A program made the translations under genes and the position numbers. The notes beneath the pieces were generated by a model. That model was not told the origin of the DNA. It made no database searches and saw nothing but the letters and a program-made list of their open reading frames with translations. Below, one piece after another: positions 25,656 through 34,897 of a stretch of DNA of 64,000 nt (positions within the stretch are counted from its first letter, which is position 1; every line of letters begins with the position of its first letter). Origin of the DNA: Pseudomonas paeninsulae (GTDB lineage Bacteria; Pseudomonadota; Gammaproteobacteria; Pseudomonadales; Pseudomonadaceae); assembly GCF_035621475.1 (NCBI RefSeq), contig NZ_CP141799.1:4080501-4144500 (forward strand), read 5' to 3'.

Positions 25656-26075
25656 TCACAGGATCCAATCCTTGACCACCATATGGGTCTTGACCTTTTG
25701 CATGCCGGGGAAGTTTTCGATCTCGCCGCGGATCTCGCTGAAACGCTGCATGGACGGCGCCTCGATATACACCAGCATGTCAGTCTCGCCGCTGATGCCG
25801 CTGCAACGGCGCACCTCGGGAAATACCCGCATGCGCTCGACATAGTGCTCGCAGCGCCCGCCCTGGTAGAACAACTCCAGGTAGGCCTTGATGCCGGCAT
25901 CGCCCGGCGCGACAACCTGGGCGTGATAGCCACTGATGATGCCGCCTTGCTCCAGCTGGCGAATGCGCTCGCTCACCGCGGAGCGCGACAGGTTGACTTC
26001 ACGGGCAATCTGGCTCACCGGCACACGCGCATCGGCGCGCAACAGGGCGAGAATCTGCTGATCGAACTTGTCCAC
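25656..26075 (-). CDS. Lrp/AsnC family transcriptional regulator
   Basis: A 139-residue regulator: an N-terminal HTH (VDKFDQQILALLRADARVPV, then VNLSRSAVSERIRQLEQGGII) and a C-terminal RAM effector domain (GISGETDMLVYIEAP). I start at GTG 26075, where family similarity begins; in-frame sequence farther upstream looks non-coding. It is divergent from the YjeH-type exporter gene across about 130 bases, so it probably controls that gene in response to an amino acid (inference), and its 3' end is 8 bases from sbcD. Confidence 0.9.
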   Translation of the reverse strand: MDKFDQQILALLRADARVPVSQIAREVNLSRSAVSERIRQLEQGGIISGYHAQVVAPGDAGIKAYLELFYQGGRCEHYVERMRVFPEVRRCSGISGETDMLVYIEAPSMQRFSEIRGEIENFPGMQKVKTHMVVKDWIL

Positions 26076-26204
26076 TTGGGCTCTCGGGCAAAAGGCAATC
26101 TGACGGTCAATTCCGCCAGTTCGTCGGACAAAACCGACGCTTCGCCAGCATCCAGCAGCAGGCGGGCGAATTATGATGGCGAAGAAAACCTCAGAGCATA
26201 CAAC

Positions 26205-27467
26205 ATGAGCCGCCTGAACCAAGAACTGGGCCTACTGCAGGGCATTGGCCTGCTGAGCACCTCGCTGCTGGGCACCGGTATTTTCGTCGTGCCGGCACTG
26301 GCCGCCACCGCGGCGGGCGAGGCTTCGTTGTGGGCCTGGATGATCCTCATCGCCCTGGTCCTGCCGATCGCCTTCACCTTCGCCCAACTGGGCCGGCACT
26401 ACCCCCATGCCGGCGGTGCGCCGCACCTGATCGGCCGCGCTTTCGGCCCGCGCATGGAGCGCCTCAGCGCCTGGCTGTTCCTCGCCGTGCTGCCAGTCGG
26501 CTTGCCAGCGGCACTGAATATCGCCAGCGGTTTCTGGCAGGCGGTGGTCGACTTGGATCGCGGCCAGGCGCTGGCGATCCAGCTCGCCACCCTCGGCGCC
26601 ATCCTGCTGCTCGGCCAGCGTCCGGCCAAGGCCTCGGGGCTGGTGCAAGGCCTGATCGCCGTGGCTATCGTCGGCAGTGTCGGCCTGATCTGGTGGGTCG
26701 GCGACTTGCCGCGTGCCAGCCAACCGCTGCTGCCGCCCATCGAAGGCTCCTGGCACCTGCTTCCCGCTGCGCTGGGGGTGATGTTCTGGTGTTTCGTCGG
26801 CATCGAGGCTTTCACCCACATGGGCGAGGAATTCAAGCGCCCCGAGCGCGACTTCCCCCTGGCCCTGCTGCTCGGCGTACTGCTCGCCGGCCTGGTGTAC
26901 TGGGCCTGTTCGGTCGCGGTGCTGAGCTTTCAGGCGTACGGCAATGTGCACAGCGACGCCGCCTCGCTGCCGCGCCTGTTCGACCTGTTGCTGGGCGAGC
27001 AAGCGCGCTGGCTGATCGCGCTGGTCGGCTACCTGGCCTGCTTCGCCTCGATGAACGTCTATATCCAGGGCTTCTCCCGGCTGATCTGGAGCCTGGCCGA
27101 CGAAGGCAAGCTGCCAGCCCGCCTGGCCCAGCGCAATCACCACGGCGTACCGGCCCGCGCCCTGCTGCTGGTGGTTCTGAGCTGCGCCCTGTGCGCCAGC
27201 CTGGCCGGTCTGTTCAACCTCTCGGTGGACGACTTGATCCGCTACGCCAACGGCAACTTCGTGGTCATCTACCTGCTGAGCATGGCCGCCGGCTGGGTGC
27301 TGCTGCGCGGCGTCTGGCGCTGGCTCGCCGGTTTCAGCGCGCTGCTCTGCGCCCTGGTGCTGTCGATGCTCGGCGTGGATGCCTGGTATGCCCTGGGGCT
27401 ATTGGCCGTACTGGCCGCACTCGATTACCTGCGCAACCCGCCCATGCAGGCGGCAAAGGTGACCTGA
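26205..27467 (+). CDS. yjeH: YjeH-type amino-acid exporter (APC family)
   Basis: A 420-residue inner-membrane protein with about 12 hydrophobic segments. The N-terminus ELGLLQGIGLLSTSLLGTGIFVVPALA carries the GxG substrate-site motif of APC permeases, and CFVGIEAFTHMGEEFKRPERDFP is typical of YjeH, which in E. coli exports methionine and branched-chain amino acids. Length agrees with YjeH (418). The start at 26205 avoids a long frame overlapping the divergent regulator. Pairing with a divergent Lrp-type gene supports an amino-acid efflux role. Confidence 0.88.
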   Translation: MSRLNQELGLLQGIGLLSTSLLGTGIFVVPALAATAAGEASLWAWMILIALVLPIAFTFAQLGRHYPHAGGAPHLIGRAFGPRMERLSAWLFLAVLPVGLPAALNIASGFWQAVVDLDRGQALAIQLATLGAILLLGQRPAKASGLVQGLIAVAIVGSVGLIWWVGDLPRASQPLLPPIEGSWHLLPAALGVMFWCFVGIEAFTHMGEEFKRPERDFPLALLLGVLLAGLVYWACSVAVLSFQAYGNVHSDAASLPRLFDLLLGEQARWLIALVGYLACFASMNVYIQGFSRLIWSLADEGKLPARLAQRNHHGVPARALLLVVLSCALCASLAGLFNLSVDDLIRYANGNFVVIYLLSMAAGWVLLRGVWRWLAGFSALLCALVLSMLGVDAWYALGLLAVLAALDYLRNPPMQAAKVT

Positions 27468-27516
27468 GGCCCTGGATGCTTCTATCCTTGGGGCGAACCC
27501 GCCGAAAGGAAGCCCC

Positions 27517-28860
27517 ATGCATCGCGTACTCAAAGACCTGAAGATCATGTTGCTGGCCAATCTGTGGATAGTCCCAGTGGTCGCGGCGCTGGTCGGCGCG
27601 GTGTTCTATTTCGTTGCCCCGCCGCCGCCGATGCACGCCAGCATGGCCACCGGCGCGGAGGGTGGCAATTACCGGTTATTTGCCGAGAAGCTCAAGACGC
27701 AACTGGCCAGGGAAGGCTTCGAGCTGACCCTGGTACCCAGCGCCGGTTCGCGGAACAACCTCGAGCGACTGTTAGCCGATTCACCCGCAGTGCAGATCGC
27801 CCTGGTGCAGAGCGGCCTGGAACGCCAGCTCGAGGCCGCCGACCGCGCCCGCCTGCAAAGCCTGGGCGCGGTGTATCAGGAACCGCTGTGGTTGTTCTAC
27901 CGCAAGGACATTGCGCTCGAGCGCATCGCCGATCTACTGCCGCTGCGCCTGGCCCTGGGCAACGTCGGTAGCGGTACCCATGCGGCCAGCGAAGCAGTCC
28001 TCGCCGCCAATGCCATCGACCCGCAGCAGTACCCCGCCACCTGGCAGAGCCTGGGCGCTAACAAGGCCGCCGCCGCCCTAAATTCCGGCGAGCTGGACGC
28101 CGCCTTTTTCGTCGGTCCGGCGGAGAACACCCGAGTGCAGCTGCTGGCGGCCAATCCGGCGTTACGCCTGGCCAACTTCCGCCGCGCCGCCGCCTATGAA
28201 GCCCGCCTGCCGTTCTTCAAGCGCGTGATTATCGAGGAGGGTCTGCTCAACCTGGCGCTGAACAGTCCACCGCAGACCACCGTCACCCTGTCCCCGGTGG
28301 CCACTCTGGTGACCAACCAAAACTTCCACCCGGGTCTGGTGGCACTGTTCCTCGAAGCCAGCCGCGAGGTGATGAAGGACGGCAGCCTGCTGGATCAGGC
28401 CGGCGCCTTTCCCAGCGCCGTGCCACGCACCTTCGAGCTGTCCAGCGACGCCGAGCACTACTACAAGAGCGGTCTACCGCTGCTGCAGCGCTACCTGCCG
28501 TTTCGCATCGCGTCCCTGGCCGACCGCTACATCATCCTGCTGATCCCGCTGATCGTGGTGCTGGTACCGCTGCTCAAGGCGGTCGGCCCGTTGTATCGCT
28601 GGCGCATCCGCGCACGCATCTACCGCTGGTACAAACACCTGCGTGAGATTGACCGGCAACTGGACGCCGGCACCCTGCCGGAACGCCTGGGCAGCGAGAT
28701 CGAACGCCTGGAACAGCTGCAGGACGAACTGGCCAAGGTCGAGGTACCGCTGTCTTACTCCAACGAACTGTACGAGCTGCATGTGCACCTGCGCTACGTG
28801 ATCGAACGATTGCAGACCTTGCAGCAGCGGCGGGCGACCGAGGCCGAGACACTCGGGTAA
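27517..28860 (+). CDS. TAXI family TRAP-type solute-binding protein, membrane-anchored
   Basis: A 447-residue protein. An N-terminal membrane segment ([22 protein letters not shown], about 13-34) anchors a periplasmic TAXI domain ([41 protein letters not shown]). A second segment ([18 protein letters not shown], about 335-352) leads to a cytoplasmic, coiled-coil-rich tail of about 90 residues. Ordinary TAXI proteins are free periplasmic and lie next to a TRAP permease; none is here. The two-TM layout suggests a sensory or scaffold role rather than transport (inference). Confidence 0.82.
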   Translation: MHRVLKDLKIMLLANLWIVPVVAALVGAVFYFVAPPPPMHASMATGAEGGNYRLFAEKLKTQLAREGFELTLVPSAGSRNNLERLLADSPAVQIALVQSGLERQLEAADRARLQSLGAVYQEPLWLFYRKDIALERIADLLPLRLALGNVGSGTHAASEAVLAANAIDPQQYPATWQSLGANKAAAALNSGELDAAFFVGPAENTRVQLLAANPALRLANFRRAAAYEARLPFFKRVIIEEGLLNLALNSPPQTTVTLSPVATLVTNQNFHPGLVALFLEASREVMKDGSLLDQAGAFPSAVPRTFELSSDAEHYYKSGLPLLQRYLPFRIASLADRYIILLIPLIVVLVPLLKAVGPLYRWRIRARIYRWYKHLREIDRQLDAGTLPERLGSEIERLEQLQDELAKVEVPLSYSNELYELHVHLRYVIERLQTLQQRRATEAETLG

Positions 28861-28948
28861 ACTGCGCAGCATTCCCAGGGCAGCGAAGCCGGTCATCGCC
28901 AGCTGTCAGCGCCCCCGTTCACCGCTGAAGATTCCAGAGAGACCGTCC

Positions 28949-29956
28949 ATGCCGATCCGCCACTGCATCGTCCACCTGATCGACAAGAAACCCGATGGCA
29001 CTCCCGCCGTGCTGCACGCCCGCGACAGCGAACTGGGTGCCTCGCAGGCCATCGAGAACATGCTCGCCGACCTCAATCAGAGCTACAACGCCAAGCAGGG
29101 CAAGGCCTGGGGCTTGTTTCACGCCGAATCCGGCGCCTACCCGTTCAGTGGCTGGCTGAAGCATTACCTCGACGCTGGCCAGGACTTCGCCGCGTTCAGC
29201 CGCCAGGCGGTCGAGCACCTGCAGAAGCTGATGGAGGAGTCCAACCTGTCCACCGGCGGCCATGTGCTGTTCGCCCACTACCAGCAAGGCATGACCGACT
29301 ACCTGGTGATCGCCCTGCTGCATCACAGCGACGGCGTAGCAGTCAACGATGCGCTGGACGTGACCGCTGCCAAGCACCTGGACCTCAGCCAGTTGCACCT
29401 GGCGGCGCGGATCAACATTTCCGAGTGGCAGAACAACGCCCATTCCAAGCAGTACATTTCCTTTATCAAGGGCAAGAACGGCAAGAAGGTGTCGGAGTAC
29501 TTCCGCGACTTCATCGGCTGCCAGGAAGGTGTCGACGGGCCGGGCGAAACCCGCACCCTGCTGAAAGCCTTCAGCGACTTCGTCGAAAGCGAGGATCTGC
29601 CAGAAGAAGCGGCACGGGAAAAAACCAAGACCCTGGTCGACTACGCCAGCAGCCAGGCCAAGATCGGCGAGCCCATGGGCCTGCAGGAGCTCTCCGGGCT
29701 GATCGACGAAGAACGCCCGCGGGCGTTCTACGAGCATATCCGTAACAAGGACTACGGCCTGTCGCCGGAGATCCCGGCGGACAAGCGCACGCTCAGCCAG
29801 TTCCAGCGTTTCACCGGTCGCGCCGAAGGCCTGTCGATCAGCTTCGAAGCTCACCTGCTCGGCTCTAAAGTCGAATACGACGAGAGCCAGGGCACCCTGA
29901 TCCTGCGCAACTTGCCAACCCAACTGACCGACCAGCTCAAGCGGCGCAAGGACTGA
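28949..29956 (+). CDS. yejK: Nucleoid-associated protein YejK (NdpA)
   Basis: A 335-residue cytoplasmic protein of the YejK/NdpA family, associated with the nucleoid in E. coli. The pattern [17 protein letters not shown], then [46 protein letters not shown] and a basic C-terminus ([11 protein letters not shown]) is characteristic. Length equals the family norm. GAAGATTCCAGAGAGACC precedes the ATG. It stands alone on the plus strand, 85 bases before the PPK2 gene. Confidence 0.94.
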   Translation: MPIRHCIVHLIDKKPDGTPAVLHARDSELGASQAIENMLADLNQSYNAKQGKAWGLFHAESGAYPFSGWLKHYLDAGQDFAAFSRQAVEHLQKLMEESNLSTGGHVLFAHYQQGMTDYLVIALLHHSDGVAVNDALDVTAAKHLDLSQLHLAARINISEWQNNAHSKQYISFIKGKNGKKVSEYFRDFIGCQEGVDGPGETRTLLKAFSDFVESEDLPEEAAREKTKTLVDYASSQAKIGEPMGLQELSGLIDEERPRAFYEHIRNKDYGLSPEIPADKRTLSQFQRFTGRAEGLSISFEAHLLGSKVEYDESQGTLILRNLPTQLTDQLKRRKD

Positions 29957-30041
29957 AAGACTGAGCGCCTATTGCGACCATCTGTAGGCGTTCGCGCTGA
30001 GGTTGCGTTCGATAGTTTCATGACATTCGAGGCACTGCGCC

Positions 30042-30863
30042 ATGTCACGCCTGCCCGACAGTGTTCTCGACGATTGCCTGCTCGATCCGGCGGCACCCTT
30101 TGCCAAGGATCCGGCGCGCGATTTTGGCCTGGAGAAAAAGACCGCGCAATCGGCCCTGGCCGAACTGCGCGCCTGGCTCAACGATCAGCAGCGCCGGCTC
30201 CAGGCCAACGGCCAGGACGCCCTGCTGCTAGTGCTGCAAGGCCCGGACTGCGCCGGCAAAGACGGCGTCATCAGGCGCGTGCTCAACAGCATCGACCCGC
30301 AAGGCCTGCGCCTGCACAGTTTCAAGCAACCGGATGCCGGCGAGCGACGGCATGATTTCCTCTGGCGCTATCGGCGGCGGCTGCCCGCCCCCGGACTGCT
30401 CGGGGTGTTCAACCGCAGTTACTACGAAGGCCTGGCCAGCGACCTCTTCGACGGCCTGATCGCCGCCGCCGAGTTACCCGCCCGCCTGCAGCGCGTGCTG
30501 GCCCTGGAAGCGGGTCTGCCGGCGCAGCGCCTGCATCCGCTCAAGTGCTACCTGCAGATCTCCCGTGACGAGCAGAAAGCGCGCCTGCTGCAACGCGTGC
30601 AGCGCCCGGACAAGCGCTGGAAACTGCGCGCCAGTGATCTGCTGGCCTACCGTGGCTACGAGGTGCGCCAGCAACACTGGAGCGAACTGCTGACGGCCAG
30701 CCACAGCGAACAGGCCCCCTGGTATGTGCTGCCGGCCGAGCATCGCTGGCTGCGCGACTGGTTGCTGGCCAGCCTGCTGGCCCGCGAATTCGAACGCCTG
30801 CACCTCGAGTGGCCGGATCGCCCAGCGCCCTTCACGGTGGACGATCTGCAGGGCGCGGACTAG
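30042..30863 (+). CDS. PPK2-family polyphosphate kinase
   Basis: A 273-residue kinase transferring phosphate between polyphosphate and nucleotides. The P-loop is LQGPDCAGKDGVIRRVLNSI (about 65-84), the second motif FNRSYYEGLASDL (about 126-138), and the lid region contains RPDKRWKLRASDL. Short single-domain PPK2 proteins of this type phosphorylate AMP or ADP. Family motifs are all present; the specific subclass cannot be told by eye. ATG at 30042. Confidence 0.88.
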   Translation: MSRLPDSVLDDCLLDPAAPFAKDPARDFGLEKKTAQSALAELRAWLNDQQRRLQANGQDALLLVLQGPDCAGKDGVIRRVLNSIDPQGLRLHSFKQPDAGERRHDFLWRYRRRLPAPGLLGVFNRSYYEGLASDLFDGLIAAAELPARLQRVLALEAGLPAQRLHPLKCYLQISRDEQKARLLQRVQRPDKRWKLRASDLLAYRGYEVRQQHWSELLTASHSEQAPWYVLPAEHRWLRDWLLASLLAREFERLHLEWPDRPAPFTVDDLQGAD

Positions 30864-31031
30864 AGCCACTTCCCTCTGCTCGCCCGGGAGCAGCGGCAGC
30901 GCTACGCATTAGCCGTCACAGAAGCAGTCAAGCGCTGCGCGGCTGAAGCCGCTCTTGTGCACTCAATCCCAGCCCGACAGGCTGCTAGAGTCAGATATAA
31001 AGGTTCCACCGTCTGCGCTGAGGAGTCGGGG

Positions 31032-31943
31032 ATGAAACCGTCCTGCAACCAACCAGACCCTGCGGCCCAGTGTCGCCGCTTGGTTGTGTGCGCCACGCTA
31101 TGCCTGGGACTACTGGCCGGCGTCGTGAGCATGGCCACTGAAGAACCGCCACCGGAAGCGCTGCGCAGCGACAGCGCACGTTTCGTCGCCGTGAATACCG
31201 CGTTCACCCTAGCGCACGAAATGGGCCATCTGCTGATCGCCGAACTGAATCTTCCGGTGCTCGGCCGCGAGGAGGATGCCGCCGATCAACTCGGCTTCAT
31301 CAGCCTGTTCCTCGCCAACGGGCGTCAGCGCGACGCCGACTTCTACGCCAAATTGCTGGACATCGCCGATTACTGGCGGCTGGAGTGGCAACGGGCGAAA
31401 CCGGAGCATGAGGAAGTGTACGCCTGGGCCAGCCATGGTCTCGATGCCCAGCGCTTCTACAATCTGGCCTGCCTGATCTACGGCAGCGATCCGGATCGGC
31501 TGGAATGGGTGCCCAAGCTGACCGGTCTGCCAATGGAACGCGCGCTCTACTGCGACCAGGAATATGCCCAGGTGCGCAAGGCGCTGGCCTGGGTCGAGCA
31601 ACAACACGGCCGCCGCCCCGGCGAGTCGCTTGGCCATCGCATCCAGGTGATCTACGAGCCGCCGAGCCTGCGCCCGGAAGAGAGTCAGCGCCTGCTCGAA
31701 CAGATCCGCAGCTCTGGCGAAGTGGAGGCCATCGCCGCCCGCGCCAGCGATACTTACCACCTGCCCCGTGATCTGGTGCTGCGCCTGGCCAGTTGTGGTG
31801 CGCCAGACGCCTGGTACAGCCGCACCGGCGGCGAGCTGGTGCTGTGCTACGAACGCCTGGCGCATTTTCAGCTGCTCGCCGTGCAGTTACCGCGCCTGCG
31901 CCAGGCGGCCATCCAAGCCTGCGACAGCTGTCGCAAGCCGTAG
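31032..31943 (+). CDS. DUF4344-type putative metallopeptidase, exported
   Basis: A 303-residue protein with a hydrophobic N-terminal segment (LVVCATLCLGLLAGVVSMA, about 17-35), either a signal peptide or anchor, and the zinc-protease motif HEMGH at 62-66, followed by DAADQLGFI, which can supply the third ligand. This is the gluzincin-like layout of the DUF4344 family. ATG 31032 follows GAGGAGTCGGGG; a longer frame from 30957 is not supported. Substrate unknown. Confidence 0.8.
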   Translation: MKPSCNQPDPAAQCRRLVVCATLCLGLLAGVVSMATEEPPPEALRSDSARFVAVNTAFTLAHEMGHLLIAELNLPVLGREEDAADQLGFISLFLANGRQRDADFYAKLLDIADYWRLEWQRAKPEHEEVYAWASHGLDAQRFYNLACLIYGSDPDRLEWVPKLTGLPMERALYCDQEYAQVRKALAWVEQQHGRRPGESLGHRIQVIYEPPSLRPEESQRLLEQIRSSGEVEAIAARASDTYHLPRDLVLRLASCGAPDAWYSRTGGELVLCYERLAHFQLLAVQLPRLRQAAIQACDSCRKP

Positions 31944-31960
31944 GCCGGGGCAAGCGCGCC

Positions 31961-32896
31961 TCAGCGCGCCTCGATCCGGAAGCCCATGCGCGGGAAGTGC
32001 ACATGCACAACCCCGGCGCGCGGATCCTCGCGACGCAGGATCAGCTCTTCGCTACCGCTGAACAACAACTCGCCCTCGACCGGATCGACGCCGTAATCGA
32101 TAGCCGCAATGGTCACCTGCTGGCCGAGCGTGAAACCATTCGGGTCAGTAAATGCCTCATTGGGGAGCTCTGCCGGGGTGGCCTCGCGCGCGATCGCCAC
32201 GGCTTCTTCACCGCTCATCTCGCTGTGCGCACCGTGACCGAAACCCAACACCCGGCCAAGCCAGGCCGCCACTGCCGGATACTCGTCAACCAGCGGCGCA
32301 GTCACCGGGGTGCCGCGCAGGAACCACAGCGAATGGGCCATGGCGAAGTCGGCCAGCGACGGCTCGCCAAACAGAAAATCGCCCTGCTCGCGCTCGAGTT
32401 GCTGCTGCAAACGGCTCATCAGCACCGGCCATTGATGCTTGGCCTGCTCTAGCGGCACGCGGCTGGCATTGCCGCCACTGAACAGCGCGGTACGGTCGGC
32501 GATAAAGGTCTTGAGGAATTCCGGCGGCAGGGTGCCGAAGCGTACAGCGATGGATTCAGGCTGGAACACTAGGCTCACCGCATGCTGGAACACCAGCGAG
32601 TCGGCCCACTGGGCGAAGCTGGTGACATTGAATTCCTGGCCTTCGGGAAACAACGGCGGCGTGGCTTTTTCCGCCTCCAGACGCCGGGCGATAAGCGCGG
32701 TATCGCAATAGATGTCGGCACCGACCTGCAACACCGGGGTCTTGCGATAACTGCCCGTCAAGGCGATCAGATCCGGTTTTGGCATCATTGCCGGGATCAA
32801 CACCGAGCGCCAGGACAGTTGCTTGAAGCCCAGCATCAGGCGCGCCTTTTCGGCAAACGGCGAGGTTGGGTAATGGTGCAGGATCAACTCGTGCAT
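31961..32896 (-). CDS. Glutathione S-transferase-like protein with C-terminal extension
   Basis: A 311-residue protein. The N-terminal thioredoxin-like part (LILHHYPTSPFAEKARLMLGFKQL, then TGSYRKTPVLQVGADIYCDTALIARRLE) gives the G-site with a Pro before the strand and an S/T-A-L-I motif. The helical domain follows to about 215 (FLFGEPSLADFAMAHSLWF). The last 80 residues (FTLGQQVTIAAIDYGVDPVEG to the end) are a small beta domain not found in classical GSTs. Physiological substrate unknown. Confidence 0.87.
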   Translation of the reverse strand: MHELILHHYPTSPFAEKARLMLGFKQLSWRSVLIPAMMPKPDLIALTGSYRKTPVLQVGADIYCDTALIARRLEAEKATPPLFPEGQEFNVTSFAQWADSLVFQHAVSLVFQPESIAVRFGTLPPEFLKTFIADRTALFSGGNASRVPLEQAKHQWPVLMSRLQQQLEREQGDFLFGEPSLADFAMAHSLWFLRGTPVTAPLVDEYPAVAAWLGRVLGFGHGAHSEMSGEEAVAIAREATPAELPNEAFTDPNGFTLGQQVTIAAIDYGVDPVEGELLFSGSEELILRREDPRAGVVHVHFPRMGFRIEAR

Positions 32897-32961
32897 GACA
32901 GGCTCCGCAACTATTCAGGAAACCGCCAGCTTACCCGTGCACACCACTGCGGCCTACCCGC

Positions 32962-33261
32962 TCAGGTTGATAGCGCGCCATCAACCACGGCGATAAGACT
33001 GCCAGCGGCTACCAGCACTTCCTTGGCCGGTTTGCCCAGGCGTTTGATCGCCCGCTCCCGGCGCAACGCATCGCCTTTGCCCGCGCAGGCTTCGATATAG
33101 ACCAACGCCAGCGCCGGACTGGAATAGAAGAAGCGCGCGCCTTTGCCACTCTGGTGCTGGGCGAAACGCCGCTGCGGGTTGTCGCTGATACCGCAATACA
33201 ACGCGCCATTCTGCGCCCGCACCAGATAGACGAACCAGGTTTTGCCGGCGGCCTCAGTCAT
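32962..33261 (-). CDS. GIY-YIG nuclease-superfamily protein
   Basis: A 99-residue UPF0213/YhbQ-like protein. The catalytic layout is [27 protein letters not shown] (the GIY-YIG strands as VYL...YCG with a conserved Arg) and a downstream Glu in [14 protein letters not shown] 33261 is preferred; a GTG three codons upstream is in frame. These small proteins are predicted nucleases of unclear role. It lies between a GST gene and pcs on the same strand with no overlap. Confidence 0.88.
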   Translation of the reverse strand: MTEAAGKTWFVYLVRAQNGALYCGISDNPQRRFAQHQSGKGARFFYSSPALALVYIEACAGKGDALRRERAIKRLGKPAKEVLVAAGSLIAVVDGALST

Positions 33262-33285
33262 CGCAGGCACCGCCCGCGAACCGAG

Positions 33286-33996
33286 TCAGGCGAACCATTC
33301 ACGAGCCGTACGCCACAGGCAGATACCGACGAAATAGACCGAGGCCAGTCCCCAGACCGCCAGCAGCCAGGTCTGGTTGAGTGGGTACTGCACAATCAGC
33401 AAGGCACAGGCCGACATCCACACCAAGGTCACGCCGATATTCAGTGGCATGAACTGCTTGACCCGAAACGGGTGGAGAAACTTCATCTTGGTCAGGGTCA
33501 GGCCCGACAACAGCACGATGGTGGCGAGGCTTAGCCAGGGGTCGAAGTCCAACAGGTAGAGGTAGACAATCACCACGTTCCAGGCCGCCGGGAAGCCGAC
33601 AAAGTAGTTGTCCTTGCTCTTCATGTTGAGGTTGCAGAAGCAGAACAACGACGACAGCAGGATCACTCCGACCGAGAGCAGCAGGGTGTATTCGGGTAGG
33701 GGGATGAAGCGGTACACGAAGATCGCCGGGATGAATGCATAGGTGAGGTAGTCGATCACCAGGTCCAGGGTCGATCCATCGAAGTGCGGCAACACCACCT
33801 TGACGTCGAATTTGCGGGCCAGGGTGCCGTCCAGGCCATCGACCAGCAATGCCAATCCCAACCAGAGCAGGCAGACCTGCGGCCGACCATCGAGTACAGC
33901 CAACAAGGCCAGCAACGCCAGAATCACCCCGCTAGAGGTGACGGCATGCGCGCCCCAAGCCTTGGCTTTGCTTGCGGACAGCAATATTACATTCAT
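33286..33996 (-). CDS. pcs: Phosphatidylcholine synthase
   Basis: Pcs condenses choline with CDP-diacylglycerol to form phosphatidylcholine in the inner membrane. The 236-residue protein has about eight hydrophobic segments and the CDP-alcohol phosphotransferase motif, in the Pcs-specific form: DGLDGTLAR at 53-61, then G74, D78 and D82 (HFDGSTLDLVIDY). ATG at 33996 begins the membrane protein; the longer frame from 34050 is not supported. Phosphatidylcholine is made by a limited set of bacteria, often host-associated ones; a choline source is required. Confidence 0.88.
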   Translation of the reverse strand: MNVILLSASKAKAWGAHAVTSSGVILALLALLAVLDGRPQVCLLWLGLALLVDGLDGTLARKFDVKVVLPHFDGSTLDLVIDYLTYAFIPAIFVYRFIPLPEYTLLLSVGVILLSSLFCFCNLNMKSKDNYFVGFPAAWNVVIVYLYLLDFDPWLSLATIVLLSGLTLTKMKFLHPFRVKQFMPLNIGVTLVWMSACALLIVQYPLNQTWLLAVWGLASVYFVGICLWRTAREWFA

Positions 33997-34190
33997 GATC
34001 AGGCTTCCTGGCGCTCTGGCTTGTGTCTGGCAGCTGGAGAACCACTGCACTCGGTTGGGCCGCGTTCAGCTACGGTCTGTTATTCAACGAATAGTCCAGG
34101 TTTACAACTTGCGCCTGACGTCGCTGAAGGTTCAGACCAGAAAGCCTACCATTACGTTCGCTATTGCAGCTAAAAGCCATGAATCAAGGG

Positions 34191-34661
34191 TTATCGAGAG
34201 GCCCTGAACTGCGCCAAGCCCTTGGCCGCCTGACGGTGAATGGCGTTCTGCACCGGCGGCGCCCAACCCAGCAGCAGCCCTTTCATACCCAAGGACTGGC
34301 GCGCCCAACGCCACAGGTCGAAATGGTCGCGGTGCTCAGCGATCTTGCCGTCGCGAAAGACGAAGTGGGCATCGATGCGGTTGACCACCGTATTGCCGGT
34401 CTGGCTGAACAGGTAGGTCGCCACCCACTGCGCACTGCCCTGCCGCTCGTCCGCCTGGACATGGTCGAAGGTCAGCGAAAAATTCTGCGCCCGCGCCGTC
34501 AACATGCGCCACATGTCCGCCGCTTCGCGGCCACGCAAATCCTCGAACACCGGATCGCTGAAGCGTACATCCTCGGCATAGCACGCCGCCATCGCCTCGG
34601 CGTCACGCTGCTGGAAGGCCTGGTAGAAATGGCTGATGAGTTCGGCGTTGGGGTGATTCAT
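34191..34661 (-). CDS. SnoaL/NTF2-like domain protein
   Basis: A 156-residue cytoplasmic protein with the NTF2-like cone fold pattern: an N-terminal helix pair (LISHFYQAFQQRDAEAMAACYAEDVRFSDPVF) and alternating strands (VVNRIDAHFVFRDGKIAEHRDHFDLWRW). Such proteins act as enzymes on small hydrophobic molecules or as binding proteins; no catalytic assignment is possible here. ATG 34661; a GTG two codons upstream is in frame. It is divergent from the GlxA-type regulator. Confidence 0.83.
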   Translation of the reverse strand: MNHPNAELISHFYQAFQQRDAEAMAACYAEDVRFSDPVFEDLRGREAADMWRMLTARAQNFSLTFDHVQADERQGSAQWVATYLFSQTGNTVVNRIDAHFVFRDGKIAEHRDHFDLWRWARQSLGMKGLLLGWAPPVQNAIHRQAAKGLAQFRASR

Positions 34662-34897
34662 GGGCACGACTCCAGAGGTGAGAGTGTCTCAGCGGTTGTG
34701 AAAATATCGAGCGCCGTCGCGAGGCCGTCTCCAGGCGTTCACGTAGCGCAACGCCGCAGCGGGCGTTTGGAGGCGGCCGTGGTAGGCGAGCGTTTTTCAC
34801 AAGCTCTTAGTATTGCCGGCAAAGGGCTAGCTGGCGATTGGCGCACACACCAACTTTGTGTCAATAATCGCCACAAACCAGCAATGACTCACTCGCC

